Of a stretch of 64,000 nt of DNA, positions 50,439 to 57,644 are shown in pieces (the stretch's first letter is position 1; each line of letters begins with the position of its first letter). A program made the translations under genes and the position numbers. Location of the stretch: the NCBI GenBank assembly GCA_017442855.1, contig JAFSPM010000026.1, positions 62,001-126,000 of the forward strand, read 5' to 3'. This stretch comes from Bacteroidaceae bacterium (GTDB lineage Bacteria; Bacteroidota; Bacteroidia; Bacteroidales; Bacteroidaceae). The notes under the pieces were generated by a model, which ran no database searches, was not told where the DNA came from, and saw nothing but the letters and a program-made list of their open reading frames with translations.

Positions 50439-50474
50439 CGGCATCGGGTCGCATGATAAAACGACCCGATGCCG
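50439..50474. other. Hairpin/cruciform downstream of the VR
   Basis: A perfect 13-bp stem, CGGCATCGGGTCG (50439-50451) with CGACCCGATGCCG (50462-50474), and a 10-nt loop, starting 36 bp after the VR. No T-run follows on the plus strand. DGRs often need such a structure next to the VR for efficient homing. Confidence 0.8.
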
Positions 50475-50548
50475 TCAGGGAGCAAGAGCGCGGTGGTAAT
50501 ATAAAACGAGCCGTACGTAAGAGCGGATCGTAAGCGCAACAGAATAGA

Positions 50549-50669
50549 GTTCCCTTGTTGGAAACACCCAGTTCCTCGGTAGGGAACAGGCAATTCCCAA
50601 GTAGGGAACAATCCAAAGGAGATATTTTAATCCCTCGTGAGGGAGAAAATAACCTAACGTAGGGAAGAA
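50549..50669. repeat. Cluster of small palindromes
   Basis: Five neighbouring imperfect palindromes built on TTCCC/GGGAA, among them GTTCCTCGGTAGGGAAC, ATTCCCAAGTAGGGAAC and AATCCCTCGTGAGGGAG, spaced about 20-35 bp apart between the VR hairpin and the first TR unit. Role unknown. Confidence 0.6.
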
Positions 50670-50768
50670 AATAAGAGCTCTTTGAAATAATTTGCAACAG
50701 AATCCGTCCGATGCATTAGCAATACATATAGAATTCTTCTCGTCGAATCTTTCGGCTTGAAGGTGGTA

Positions 50769-51099
50769 TTCGCTTGCGAGAGTCCTGCCGGTCATGGCTT
50801 GCAGGAGTGAGCAGTATCATTTTTGATATGGGTCACCGACTGGACGATTTTTTTATTGAGCATTGAACATTGAGCATTGAACATTAAACTTCGTTCTAAT
50901 CTTAATTTCATAATTCAATCAACAAATTTCGTTTAGTAAAGACAAAATGGTGGCTAAAGCAGTCCAACAACTATTGGAGTAGTTCGGAGAACAGTAGCAA
51001 TAGCAGCAACGCTTGGAACAGGAACTTCAATAACGGTAATTGGAACAACAACAATAAGACGAACAACAACAACTATGTTCGCGCAGTGTTCGCATATCG
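50769..51099 (+). repeat. DGR template unit 1
   Basis: Leader of about 190 bp (TTCGCTTGCGAGAG, a TCCTGC/GCAGGA stem, several ATTGAACATT words) followed by TR1 at 50960-51097. The leader is almost identical to that at 51281-51465, differing by a 7-bp repeat and one T. Confidence 0.9.
50960..51097 (+). repeat. DGR template repeat TR1
   Basis: 138 bp, rich in AAC/AAT codons. It is 9 bp longer than TR2 and the VR (an extra AATAGC and an extra AAC). It has AAC at the codon where TR2 has GAC and the VR has AGC. Confidence 0.92.
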
Positions 51100-51280
51100 G
51101 AAAGATGCAGATAACTAAATTTTGTGTCGAGCGGGTATTTCTGTTGTTTATTATACGGGTGAATGTCCTGATAGCTTCGCCCGTAGCAAGAGGTTGAATG
51201 AATCAACCTAATGATCTATGACTTATTGAAACAGGGAATTGAAATAGGATATTCCGGCTTAAGAATATATATATATGTAC
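51100..51280. other. Spacer between the two template units
   Basis: Not coding. Contains two hairpins: ACGGGTGA/TCGCCCGT and AGGTTGA/TCAACCT, then a TATATATATA tract. Confidence 0.5.
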
Positions 51281-51596
51281 TTCGCTTGCGAGAGTCCTGC
51301 CGGTCATGGCTTGCAGGAGTGAGCAGTATCATTTTTTGATATGGGTCACCGACTGGACGATTTTTTTATTGAGCATTGAACATTGAACATTAAACTTCGT
51401 TCTAATCTTAATTTCATAATTCAATCAACAAATTTCGTTTAGTAAAGACAAAATGGTGGCTAAAGCAGTCCAACAACTATTGGAGTAGTTCGGAGAACAA
51501 TAGCAGCAACGCTTGGAACAGGAACTTCAATGACGGTAATTGGAACAACAACAATAAGACGAACAACAACTATGTTCGCGCAGTGTTCGCATATCG
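51281..51596 (+). repeat. DGR template unit 2
   Basis: Second copy of the leader plus TR2 (51466-51594). The two units are in direct orientation about 510 bp apart. From here to 51882 the sequence is non-coding apart from the repeat fragment at 51762. Confidence 0.9.
51466..51594 (+). repeat. DGR template repeat TR2
   Basis: 129 bp, the same length as the VR, with 48 adenines by my count and 16 AAC/AAT codons. A-to-N change at the first two positions of AAY codons cannot create stop codons. It ends in the same 24-bp segment as the VR. Confidence 0.95.
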
Positions 51597-51761
51597 AAAG
51601 GATACTTGATATTGAAATTAGCAGATCTGTCCTTAAAGTCCGAAATATCTCATGATAGTGTTCATGATTCATTTCATGCCTATAGTCTATTTCTTTCCCC
51701 TGTTACAATAAGCCATAAAAACACAAGGGAACCACTTCCCCTGTGCACAAAGGCGCCAGGA

Positions 51762-51811
51762 GCCAACCCCTCCTGCCGCCACGATGCCAAGCCAAGTGGC
51801 AAGGCACAATG
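51762..51811 (+). repeat. Fragment of the cassette-array spacer repeat upstream of the DGR enzymes
   Basis: CCGCCACGATGCCAAGCC and AAGGCACAAT resemble the 5' part of the spacers at 57111, 58321, 59279 and 60128. The DGR enzyme genes are therefore bordered by this repeat family on both sides (next copy at 54167). Confidence 0.6.
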
Positions 51812-51882
51812 ATTTATGATGTGATAATATATATGGATTTTTGCGTCAAGGCAAAAGGAAAGAAGAAAATAAACAATATGCT

Positions 51883-52506
51883 ATGACAGAAAAAGAGGTT
51901 TTGGAGAAACAGGAGGAGAACGGCCAGCAGGAGTACTACCTGATACTGATAGGCTCGTTCTTGCATGCCTACGGGCAAGGGGCTTTTGCCCTGGCAAGGG
52001 CTACAGGCTACAAGGTGAAGCGCAAGCACCGCAAGTTGGGCGAGGTGCTGACGGCCGGCTTCCCCGCTACCCGCATAGACCAGGTGATGGAGAAGATTGT
52101 GGCGGCAGGGGGTGAGGCAGCGCCCTTGGAGGACGGCAAGACCTGGCTGTTCAAAGGCATTGACGGCACGCCCGACGAGAGCATGATTGCAGAACCCGAC
52201 TGGAAAGCCTTGCCTCCCAATCACTCCCTGTTTTACAATGGCGAGGTTGGCTTGCCTGTCAGGAATGTGGTGCCGGAAGCCGTCAGAGAGGCATTCCCTC
52301 CAAGCTCCTCCCCATGTAAAGGGGAGGTGTCCGAAGGATGCTCTACCTATAGCTCCTCCCCATGTAAAGGGGAGGTGTCCGAAGGACGGAGGGGTAATGA
52401 CTTTCACTGGCTGGCCGATGCCCTGCGCAACTTCAACCTCTCGGCAGCAACGCCCTTGGAAGCCATGATGTTTGTCGGTGACTTGCAGGTGAAGCTAAAA
52501 GACTAA
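51883..52506 (+). CDS. DGR accessory protein, MutS N-terminal-like (MSL type)
   Basis: 207 residues from MTEKEVLEKQEENGQQEYY. The first about 100 resemble the MutS mismatch-recognition domain (YLILIGSFLHAYGQGAFALA, then LTAGFPATRIDQVMEKIVAA), without any MutS ATPase. MutS-like accessory proteins are one of the known DGR accessory classes. Residues about 141-171 are encoded by two in-frame copies of a palindromic repeat (SSSPCKGEVSEG twice). The C-terminus (DFHWLADALRNFNL) resumes normal sequence. It is 3 bp before avd. Confidence 0.75.
   Translation: MTEKEVLEKQEENGQQEYYLILIGSFLHAYGQGAFALARATGYKVKRKHRKLGEVLTAGFPATRIDQVMEKIVAAGGEAAPLEDGKTWLFKGIDGTPDESMIAEPDWKALPPNHSLFYNGEVGLPVRNVVPEAVREAFPPSSSPCKGEVSEGCSTYSSSPCKGEVSEGRRGNDFHWLADALRNFNLSAATPLEAMMFVGDLQVKLKD
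52303..52396 (+). repeat. Two palindromic repeats inserted in frame in the MSL gene
   Basis: Two copies, 48 bp apart, of AGCTCCTCCCCATGTAAA plus GGGGAGGTGTCCGAAGGA. The CTCCCC/GGGGAG arms are complementary. The 48-bp period keeps the reading frame. Confidence 0.9.
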
Positions 52507-52509
52507 AAG

Positions 52510-52860
52510 ATGGCACTGAGTGAGGAACTTCCGATATATAAGTCTGCCTACGACCTATTAGAGAAGATGATTGAGCTGGCAAAAGAACTGCCGAAGTTTT
52601 ACCGCTATACATTAGGTACACGCATGGTGGATTTGAACCTTGACATACTGGGACAGATTTACCGCGCCAACATGAGCAAGGAGAAGCGCAGGGAGGCGCT
52701 GGGCGAGTTGTTGATCAGCTACCGCCAGCTGCAGATGCTGCTGCGTGTGTGCTACAGGGATAAAGCCTTCTCGACGGGCCGCTACGCTATGTATATCCAG
52801 CTGTTAGACACCATAGGCAAGCAGGCTACGGCGTGGAAAAACAAGATAGTTGAGAATTGA
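52510..52860 (+). CDS. avd: DGR accessory variability determinant (Avd), four-helix bundle
   Basis: 116 residues, all helical, beginning MALSEELPIYKSAYDLLEKM with the family-typical IYRANMSKEKRREALGELLI centre and basic surface. Avd forms a barrel-shaped pentamer that binds the reverse transcriptase and template RNA and is needed for mutagenic cDNA synthesis. Related to the 23S rRNA intervening-sequence proteins; its place directly before the RT settles the assignment. Confidence 0.93.
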   Translation: MALSEELPIYKSAYDLLEKMIELAKELPKFYRYTLGTRMVDLNLDILGQIYRANMSKEKRREALGELLISYRQLQMLLRVCYRDKAFSTGRYAMYIQLLDTIGKQATAWKNKIVEN

Positions 52861-52877
52861 GAATTGACAATTGAGAA

Positions 52878-54149
52878 TTGAATGTTCAATCTTCAATCTT
52901 CAATGTGGAAGAGACAGGCGGCATCAGTCTGGAGCAAGTCATTGAGGCGTTCTACGACTGCCTGAAACGTAAGCGGGGCACTGTCAACGCGCAGGAGTTC
53001 GAGTATGACTACGAGAGCAACTGCATAGATCTTTGGAAAGAAATAAACAACGGAACCTACGAGCCAAGACGCTCGATAGCTTTCGTGATAGACCATCCCG
53101 TGAAGCGGGAGATCTTTGCCGCCGACTTCAGGGACCGTGTGGTACACCACCTGATAGCCCGGCAGATATACCCCTTGTTGGAGCGGCAGTTCCTGGTGGA
53201 CAGCTACTCTACGCAGAAAGGCAAGGGAACGCTCTTTGGAATAAAACGTGTGGAACAGCACGTCAAGGCATGCAGCGAGAACTACACCAAGGACTGCTGG
53301 ATACTGAAGCTCGACATCAGCGGCTACTTCATGAGCATCGACAAGCAGCTGCTGTATGACTGCATCAAGCGGTTCTTGGATGATAGGTATAAGGATGCCG
53401 ACAAGGCCATATTGCTTTATCTGCTGCGCAAGACCATCTTCAACCGCCCCGAAAAGGACTGCATCTTGAAGGTGCCCCACTGGCGGTGGAAGGGCTTGCC
53501 CAAGAACAAGAGCCTGTTTGGCACCGACGGCAAGAAGGGCCTGCCTATAGGCAACCTCACCAGTCAGCTTTTAGCGCTGCTGTTCCTCGACGAGTTGGAC
53601 CACCTGATAACCGAGCAGTGGGGCGTGCCGCACTACGGCCGCTATGTGGATGACATGGTACTGGTGCATGAGTCGAGAGACTACCTTTTAGAGGTGAAAG
53701 AGATGATAGAGGCATGGCTGAATGAGCATGGCCTGAAGCTGCATCCCAAGAAGGTGTACTTGCAGCACTACACCAAGGGCGTGATGTTTGTGGGCGGCAT
53801 GATAAAGCCAGGGCGCAAATACATCTCCAAGCGCACGGTGGGAAAGATGTTCGCCAAGATCAACCGCTTCAACCGCATGTTCGAGAGCGGTGAGCCGGTG
53901 ACCAGTGAGCAGATAGACAACTTGATGGCTACCATGAACAGCTATTTGGGCATGATGAGGCACTACGCCAGCTACAACCTCTTCCACCGTGTACTGAAGA
54001 GGATGAACAACCACTGGTTCAAGTATGTATATGTGGAGCAGCGCAGTGGACGCCGCTACAAGATGGCGAAGATGGATAACAACATCCGTTCGCTGTGTGA
54101 AAGCCTGAACATGGTCTCATCGTATGAGAACCTGAGCATGGCAGCATAA
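52878..54149 (+). CDS. DGR reverse transcriptase
   Basis: About 423 residues counted from a TTG at 52878; a GTG at 52905 is an equally possible start, and no in-frame ATG is near. RT motifs: WILKLDISGYFMSI (motif A), LPIGNLTSQ at 222-230 (the IGxxxSQ form that marks DGR enzymes), YVDDM with catalytic Asp258 and Asp259, and LHPKK. It copies the TR RNA with errors at adenines to rewrite the VR of the tip adhesin. No maturase or endonuclease domain, so it is not a group II intron. It ends 18 bp before the first spacer repeat of the cassette array. Confidence 0.97.
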   Translation: MNVQSSIFNVEETGGISLEQVIEAFYDCLKRKRGTVNAQEFEYDYESNCIDLWKEINNGTYEPRRSIAFVIDHPVKREIFAADFRDRVVHHLIARQIYPLLERQFLVDSYSTQKGKGTLFGIKRVEQHVKACSENYTKDCWILKLDISGYFMSIDKQLLYDCIKRFLDDRYKDADKAILLYLLRKTIFNRPEKDCILKVPHWRWKGLPKNKSLFGTDGKKGLPIGNLTSQLLALLFLDELDHLITEQWGVPHYGRYVDDMVLVHESRDYLLEVKEMIEAWLNEHGLKLHPKKVYLQHYTKGVMFVGGMIKPGRKYISKRTVGKMFAKINRFNRMFESGEPVTSEQIDNLMATMNSYLGMMRHYASYNLFHRVLKRMNNHWFKYVYVEQRSGRRYKMAKMDNNIRSLCESLNMVSSYENLSMAA

Positions 54150-54166
54150 AGGATGATATTTCATCC

Positions 54167-54263
54167 ACAACGTTCTTTACATAACAACGGCTACGCCTTG
54201 GCATAGCTTTAAAGCAAGCTTTATGCTCTGCGCTCGGCTTGCACGTTCTTTGACTTATTGACA
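54167..54263 (+). repeat. Array repeat copy R1
   Basis: ACAACGTTCTTTACATAACA to GACTTATTGACA, with an inner imperfect palindrome (CATAGCTT, then AAGCTTTATG). Nearly identical to the copies ending at 57243, 58453 and 60260. Confidence 0.93.
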
Positions 54264-54284
54264 TAAAAAAAGCCGCAAAAAGAT

Positions 54285-54315
54285 TTTGCAGTTACAGATA
54301 TAATGCCTACCTTTG
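54285..54315 (+). promoter_or_regulatory. Cassette 1 promoter
   Basis: TTTG at 54285-54288, at the inner edge of the left terminal repeat, 19-bp spacer, TACCTTTG at 54308-54315. The ATG follows after 5 bp, so the mRNA is probably leaderless. Confidence 0.75.
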
Positions 54316-54320
54316 CCAAT

Positions 54321-54521
54321 ATGAAGAAAAGGAAGGAGAAGTTCGCTGATTTTCTGCTTGACATTGTCAAGTATGTCGTCACTGCCGGCTTGCTGGCGAT
54401 GTGGTTCACCGACCTCCATCAGTGGGAGTGGTATTCATACGTCATACTGGTTGTGGGTGTCGTCGTCTTCCTGCTCTATGGTCTGTTCTTGTATGATGAT
54501 GAGGATAAGGACAGACATTAA
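54321..54521 (+). CDS. Small two-TM membrane protein (DUF6722-like), cassette 1
   Basis: 66 residues from MKKRKEKFADFLLDIVKYVV; an upstream in-frame ATG lies in the promoter. Basic N-terminus, two hydrophobic segments (about 15-32 and 38-58), acidic tail DDEDKDRH. Related to the cassette 6 protein at 60312 (shared KFA-LLDI-KY pattern). I believe this resembles DUF6722. Function unknown. Confidence 0.7.
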   Translation: MKKRKEKFADFLLDIVKYVVTAGLLAMWFTDLHQWEWYSYVILVVGVVVFLLYGLFLYDDEDKDRH

Positions 54522-54548
54522 CATTAACCATTAAAAACTATTAGGATT

Positions 54549-54665
54549 ATGGGAGCAAACATTATTCTAATTTCCCTCATGCTTATAGCCACCGTAGGTT
54601 TTATCTACTTCAAGTATAAGGATTGGAAAGAGGCGAGATACGCCAAGGGGAATAAGGAGTCATAA
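54549..54665 (+). CDS. 38-residue single-TM peptide, cassette 1
   Basis: MGANIILISLMLIATVGFIY is one hydrophobic helix, followed by a charged tail (KYKDWKEARYAKG). It lies 27 bp after the two-TM gene, and the cassette 6 pair has the same order, which supports it being a real gene. It could be a partner of the two-TM protein or a small toxin-like peptide. Confidence 0.65.
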   Translation: MGANIILISLMLIATVGFIYFKYKDWKEARYAKGNKES

Positions 54666-54696
54666 GTAAGCTGTTTTATTATCAGCTCTTTTTGCG

Positions 54697-54731
54697 GCAC
54701 TTCGGTTCATGGCAACCGAGGTGCTTTTTTT
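54697..54731 (+). terminator. Cassette 1 terminator
   Basis: GCACTTCGGTT pairs with the AACCGAGGTGC that ends just before seven T. It overlaps the right terminal repeat (CTTTTTGCGGC at 54688-54698). Confidence 0.9.
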
Positions 54732-54815
54732 GTGTCAATAAGTTGTGGAAGATAAAAGAAAACTGATGAGATGGAAACATAACCTGTTTATTAACGACTT
54801 AATGAATTATGATAT

Positions 54816-57020
54816 ATGGAAACAAGTTATTATGAGAAGATGAATAAAGGATTGCAGTATATAGACGCAATCTTTCAGATAATTTTTGACAAGTCAAATC
54901 ATATGTCATTGTTAGACCCTCGTTATATTTACAGGGGGGTGAGGGGCCATTATTTCACCTCATGCAGGAATATTGACAAATGGGATAATAAGAAACCCCA
55001 ATTACTGAAAGAGCTTAGAGACAATGCCGATAAGAATAGTCCTAGCTATAAAAGGTTTGAGCATGTTATTACTAAACAAGATGTTGACATTACGGATTAT
55101 GAAATCTACACAATTCTGAAGACAAAGTATATTGAGGAAGTAGAAAAGAAGGAGGATGTTAAGGATGGTAAGGTTAGTCCAATTAGCATTCTGAATGACT
55201 ATTTCTCAAGAAGGGAAGCGGTTAATGAGGAGTTCAAAATATATAATGATATGATAAAAGTGATAGCGCCTTATCATATCAAGTCGGGAGCGGCTGTTCG
55301 CTTGGGCAAATCTCTTGAAGAACGTAATCACGTTGACTATATAAACTACCTGCATTATCTGATCAATGATGCCAAACTGCGGTTCAGTGAATACAAGGAA
55401 AAAAATTACTCTGACTTGGAGATACTGGCTGACTTGCAGCATAAGGGCGCAGGGTCGTGCTTAGTGGATTTCAGCACCAACATGTTTATCTCGCTTTGGT
55501 TTGCCGTGCAGCCGGCAGACAATGTGGAAGATGATATTTCCTACCTTTTCTGCTACGATGTGAATCAAGACATGATAGAGAAAGATAACCTATCAACGTT
55601 GAGCGAGAAAGACTATAAGAATAGGACAATAGATGAACTGTTGTTTGAAACCAGAAAGACCAATAAATATACGGGCGATGCGTCATATAAATTTTGGTTA
55701 TGGAGACCGTCATTCTTGAATGAAAGGATAGCCCGCCAAGACAGCATGTTTATTTTCGGGTTAGAGGCTTTCAATCTGAAGGAGCATGGTGTTATAGCAA
55801 TACCTATTTTCCCTAAATGGAAAAAGCCTATCCTTATGGTGTTGGAAACCTTTATGGGACTGAACGAGGCAAGCATTTATTGTGACAGGAACGGATATGC
55901 GCAGGCCAATTCAAAGCTGAAGCCATACGGCAAATTCCCACAGCAGGAAGATGAATCAAAGAAATTGGAGACACAGGAAAAAGGCTGTGAACCAGAGAAA
56001 GACAAAGAAAAAAAGTTGACAATCGACCATTTCCAAATAGGGATGGAATGTTTGCTCAAGTGTGAATACAGCTCTGCCTACCAGTATTTTTGTAGGTATG
56101 AGGACACTCTGGAAAACAAGGACAAAGATGCTAAGCATATTAACAGAAAGAAATCGTCTACTGCTATTGTTGGCAAGAAGGAATTAACTGTTCCTGATGT
56201 TGAAAAATATATGAAGGAAATAGAGTTGCTTTTCTCAAAAGCCTTGTGCTTAAAACACATGGATAAAACGTATCAGGCAATTGTTTACTACGAGAAAGCA
56301 TTGGAAAAGTCAAATATATTAAAGTTTGCATTTGATAAGTATTGTAAAGAGGTAGCAACAGATGTTAGATATGAATCCTATCAAGAGTATTTGAAAAATA
56401 AGCGTCTTAAAATTCTGAATGACTATATCGAATTGCTATATATTGTTGATAAGTATTGGGATGCCTATAGAATAATCAAAGAGAATATTATTTATGAAAA
56501 ACAGTTTGATGCCATTGCCGTTGCACACATGGAGCAGCTGTGGGTGCTTACTATGTTACAAGGGAAAGTAATGCATGTAAAAAATAATGAGAAAATGAGT
56601 ATAAAAGAATTGATCAAGATTGATGAGAATTATGCTATCCTCAAAGAAAATCTTGGCTTTAATAGAATACCATCTGAAGGCTATCCTTTTCTCAATTTGT
56701 TGGAGTGTTATTTTGATAATATTGTAAATATTATTGTAGATAATGTCCAGTATTACAAAATAAACATTGATATTGAAAATAAAATAAAGAAGGTAATAAG
56801 TTTCGTATCAGCAACGCAGAAAGGCAACAAAGACTGCAAGATTGATACAAAAGAAATTATACCAAGTCATTACAGCTGGCAATTCAAACATATGTATAGG
56901 TATATTGAAAAGTTGAAGGATGTGGATAATAACAAGTATCACACCTTGATGGACATGACCTCGAAGCTGCAAGGACTGACCGAGCAGGTGAACAGCTTGC
57001 TTACCATCAAGCCGTATTGA
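54816..57020 (+). CDS. FRG-domain protein with TPR-like C-terminus
   Basis: 734 residues. FRG domain (about 25-370): YIYRGVRGHYFTSC, LQHKGAGSCLVDFSTNMFIS and NERIARQDSMFIF. A charged linker at about 380-405 (EDESKKLETQEKGCEPEKDK) precedes a helical, TPR-like region. FRG domains occur in phage-defence and toxin contexts; their activity is not well defined. The gene is clearly AT-rich compared with the DGR and pilus genes. It lies after cassette 1's terminator, lacks the left terminal repeat of the other units, and shows no obvious -7 box. Confidence 0.8.
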   Translation: METSYYEKMNKGLQYIDAIFQIIFDKSNHMSLLDPRYIYRGVRGHYFTSCRNIDKWDNKKPQLLKELRDNADKNSPSYKRFEHVITKQDVDITDYEIYTILKTKYIEEVEKKEDVKDGKVSPISILNDYFSRREAVNEEFKIYNDMIKVIAPYHIKSGAAVRLGKSLEERNHVDYINYLHYLINDAKLRFSEYKEKNYSDLEILADLQHKGAGSCLVDFSTNMFISLWFAVQPADNVEDDISYLFCYDVNQDMIEKDNLSTLSEKDYKNRTIDELLFETRKTNKYTGDASYKFWLWRPSFLNERIARQDSMFIFGLEAFNLKEHGVIAIPIFPKWKKPILMVLETFMGLNEASIYCDRNGYAQANSKLKPYGKFPQQEDESKKLETQEKGCEPEKDKEKKLTIDHFQIGMECLLKCEYSSAYQYFCRYEDTLENKDKDAKHINRKKSSTAIVGKKELTVPDVEKYMKEIELLFSKALCLKHMDKTYQAIVYYEKALEKSNILKFAFDKYCKEVATDVRYESYQEYLKNKRLKILNDYIELLYIVDKYWDAYRIIKENIIYEKQFDAIAVAHMEQLWVLTMLQGKVMHVKNNEKMSIKELIKIDENYAILKENLGFNRIPSEGYPFLNLLECYFDNIVNIIVDNVQYYKINIDIENKIKKVISFVSATQKGNKDCKIDTKEIIPSHYSWQFKHMYRYIEKLKDVDNNKYHTLMDMTSKLQGLTEQVNSLLTIKPY

Positions 57021-57110
57021 TTGGTAACTTGAAAAAACTTTCCTCTTGTGTAAAAGGGTGGGTGACTGATGACACAGGAGAGATAACAGGCGGTGCAGGG
57101 GGGGTAACCC

Positions 57111-57243
57111 TCCCCACCGCAACAATGCAAGCCGCAAGGCAAGGCACAACGTTCTTTACATAACAACGGCTACGCCTTGGCATAGCTTTAAAGCAAGCTT
57201 TATGCTCTGCGCTCGGCTTGCACGTTCTTTGACTTATTGACAC
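57111..57243 (+). repeat. Array repeat copy R2 with spacer
   Basis: CCGCAACAATGCAAGCCGCA, then the core shared with R1. The 90 bp between the FRG stop and this copy hold no gene. Confidence 0.9.
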
Positions 57244-57247
57244 AAAA

Positions 57248-57465
57248 GCCGCAAAAAGATTTTGTGGAACGAAGGAAAACTCTTATCTTTTGATAAGATA
57301 AGTTGCACCTCAACATAAAAAATAAATGTATTTTGCTTCGCTGAATTTTGTCACGACTCATTATCAAATGCAAGCATTTGTAAATTCGCTGCTCCAAAAT
57401 TTGTTTCTGTGTTCGGTTTGCACTATCTTTGCTGCCGTAAACAATAATTTAATTTTGGATTAACA
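57248..57465 (+). promoter_or_regulatory. Cassette 3 control region
   Basis: Left terminal repeat (57248-57263), CTTATC-TTTT-GATAAG inverted repeat, a 7-bp palindrome CAAATGC-AA-GCATTTG (57365-57380), then promoter TTTG (57400-57403), 20 bp, TATCTTTG (57424-57431). The palindromes are possible autoregulation sites of the cassette. Confidence 0.65.
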
Positions 57466-57642
57466 ATGGAAACGACAGTAAAGAAAAAGATATTGAATAT
57501 CAACTCTGATGCTTTCCTGAAGGCATTCCGTGCTTATAAGCAGCATAAAAGAGAGTGGTATTCCTACATGGACGAGAAATTAGCCAAGGAAGAAGAAGCT
57601 ATTCGTAACAAGCGTGAGACTCTTTATGCTGAGTATGAGTAA
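57466..57642 (+). CDS. Small basic-helical protein, possible antitoxin, cassette 3
   Basis: 58 residues, METTVKKKILNINSDAFLKA to RETLYAEYE, all charged helix. It precedes the 164-residue gene by 2 bp, and its size and place match an antitoxin, but no family was recognised. Confidence 0.65.
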   Translation: METTVKKKILNINSDAFLKAFRAYKQHKREWYSYMDEKLAKEEEAIRNKRETLYAEYE

Positions 57643-57644
57643 AT

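Noticed and set aside
50439-50474. Rho-independent terminator of the pilus operon
   Set aside because: No T-run after the stem on the plus strand; position next to the VR fits a DGR target structure better.
52878-54149. Group II intron or retron reverse transcriptase
   Set aside because: The RT has the DGR-type IGNLTSQ motif, no maturase or endonuclease domain, and sits beside avd and TR/VR repeats.
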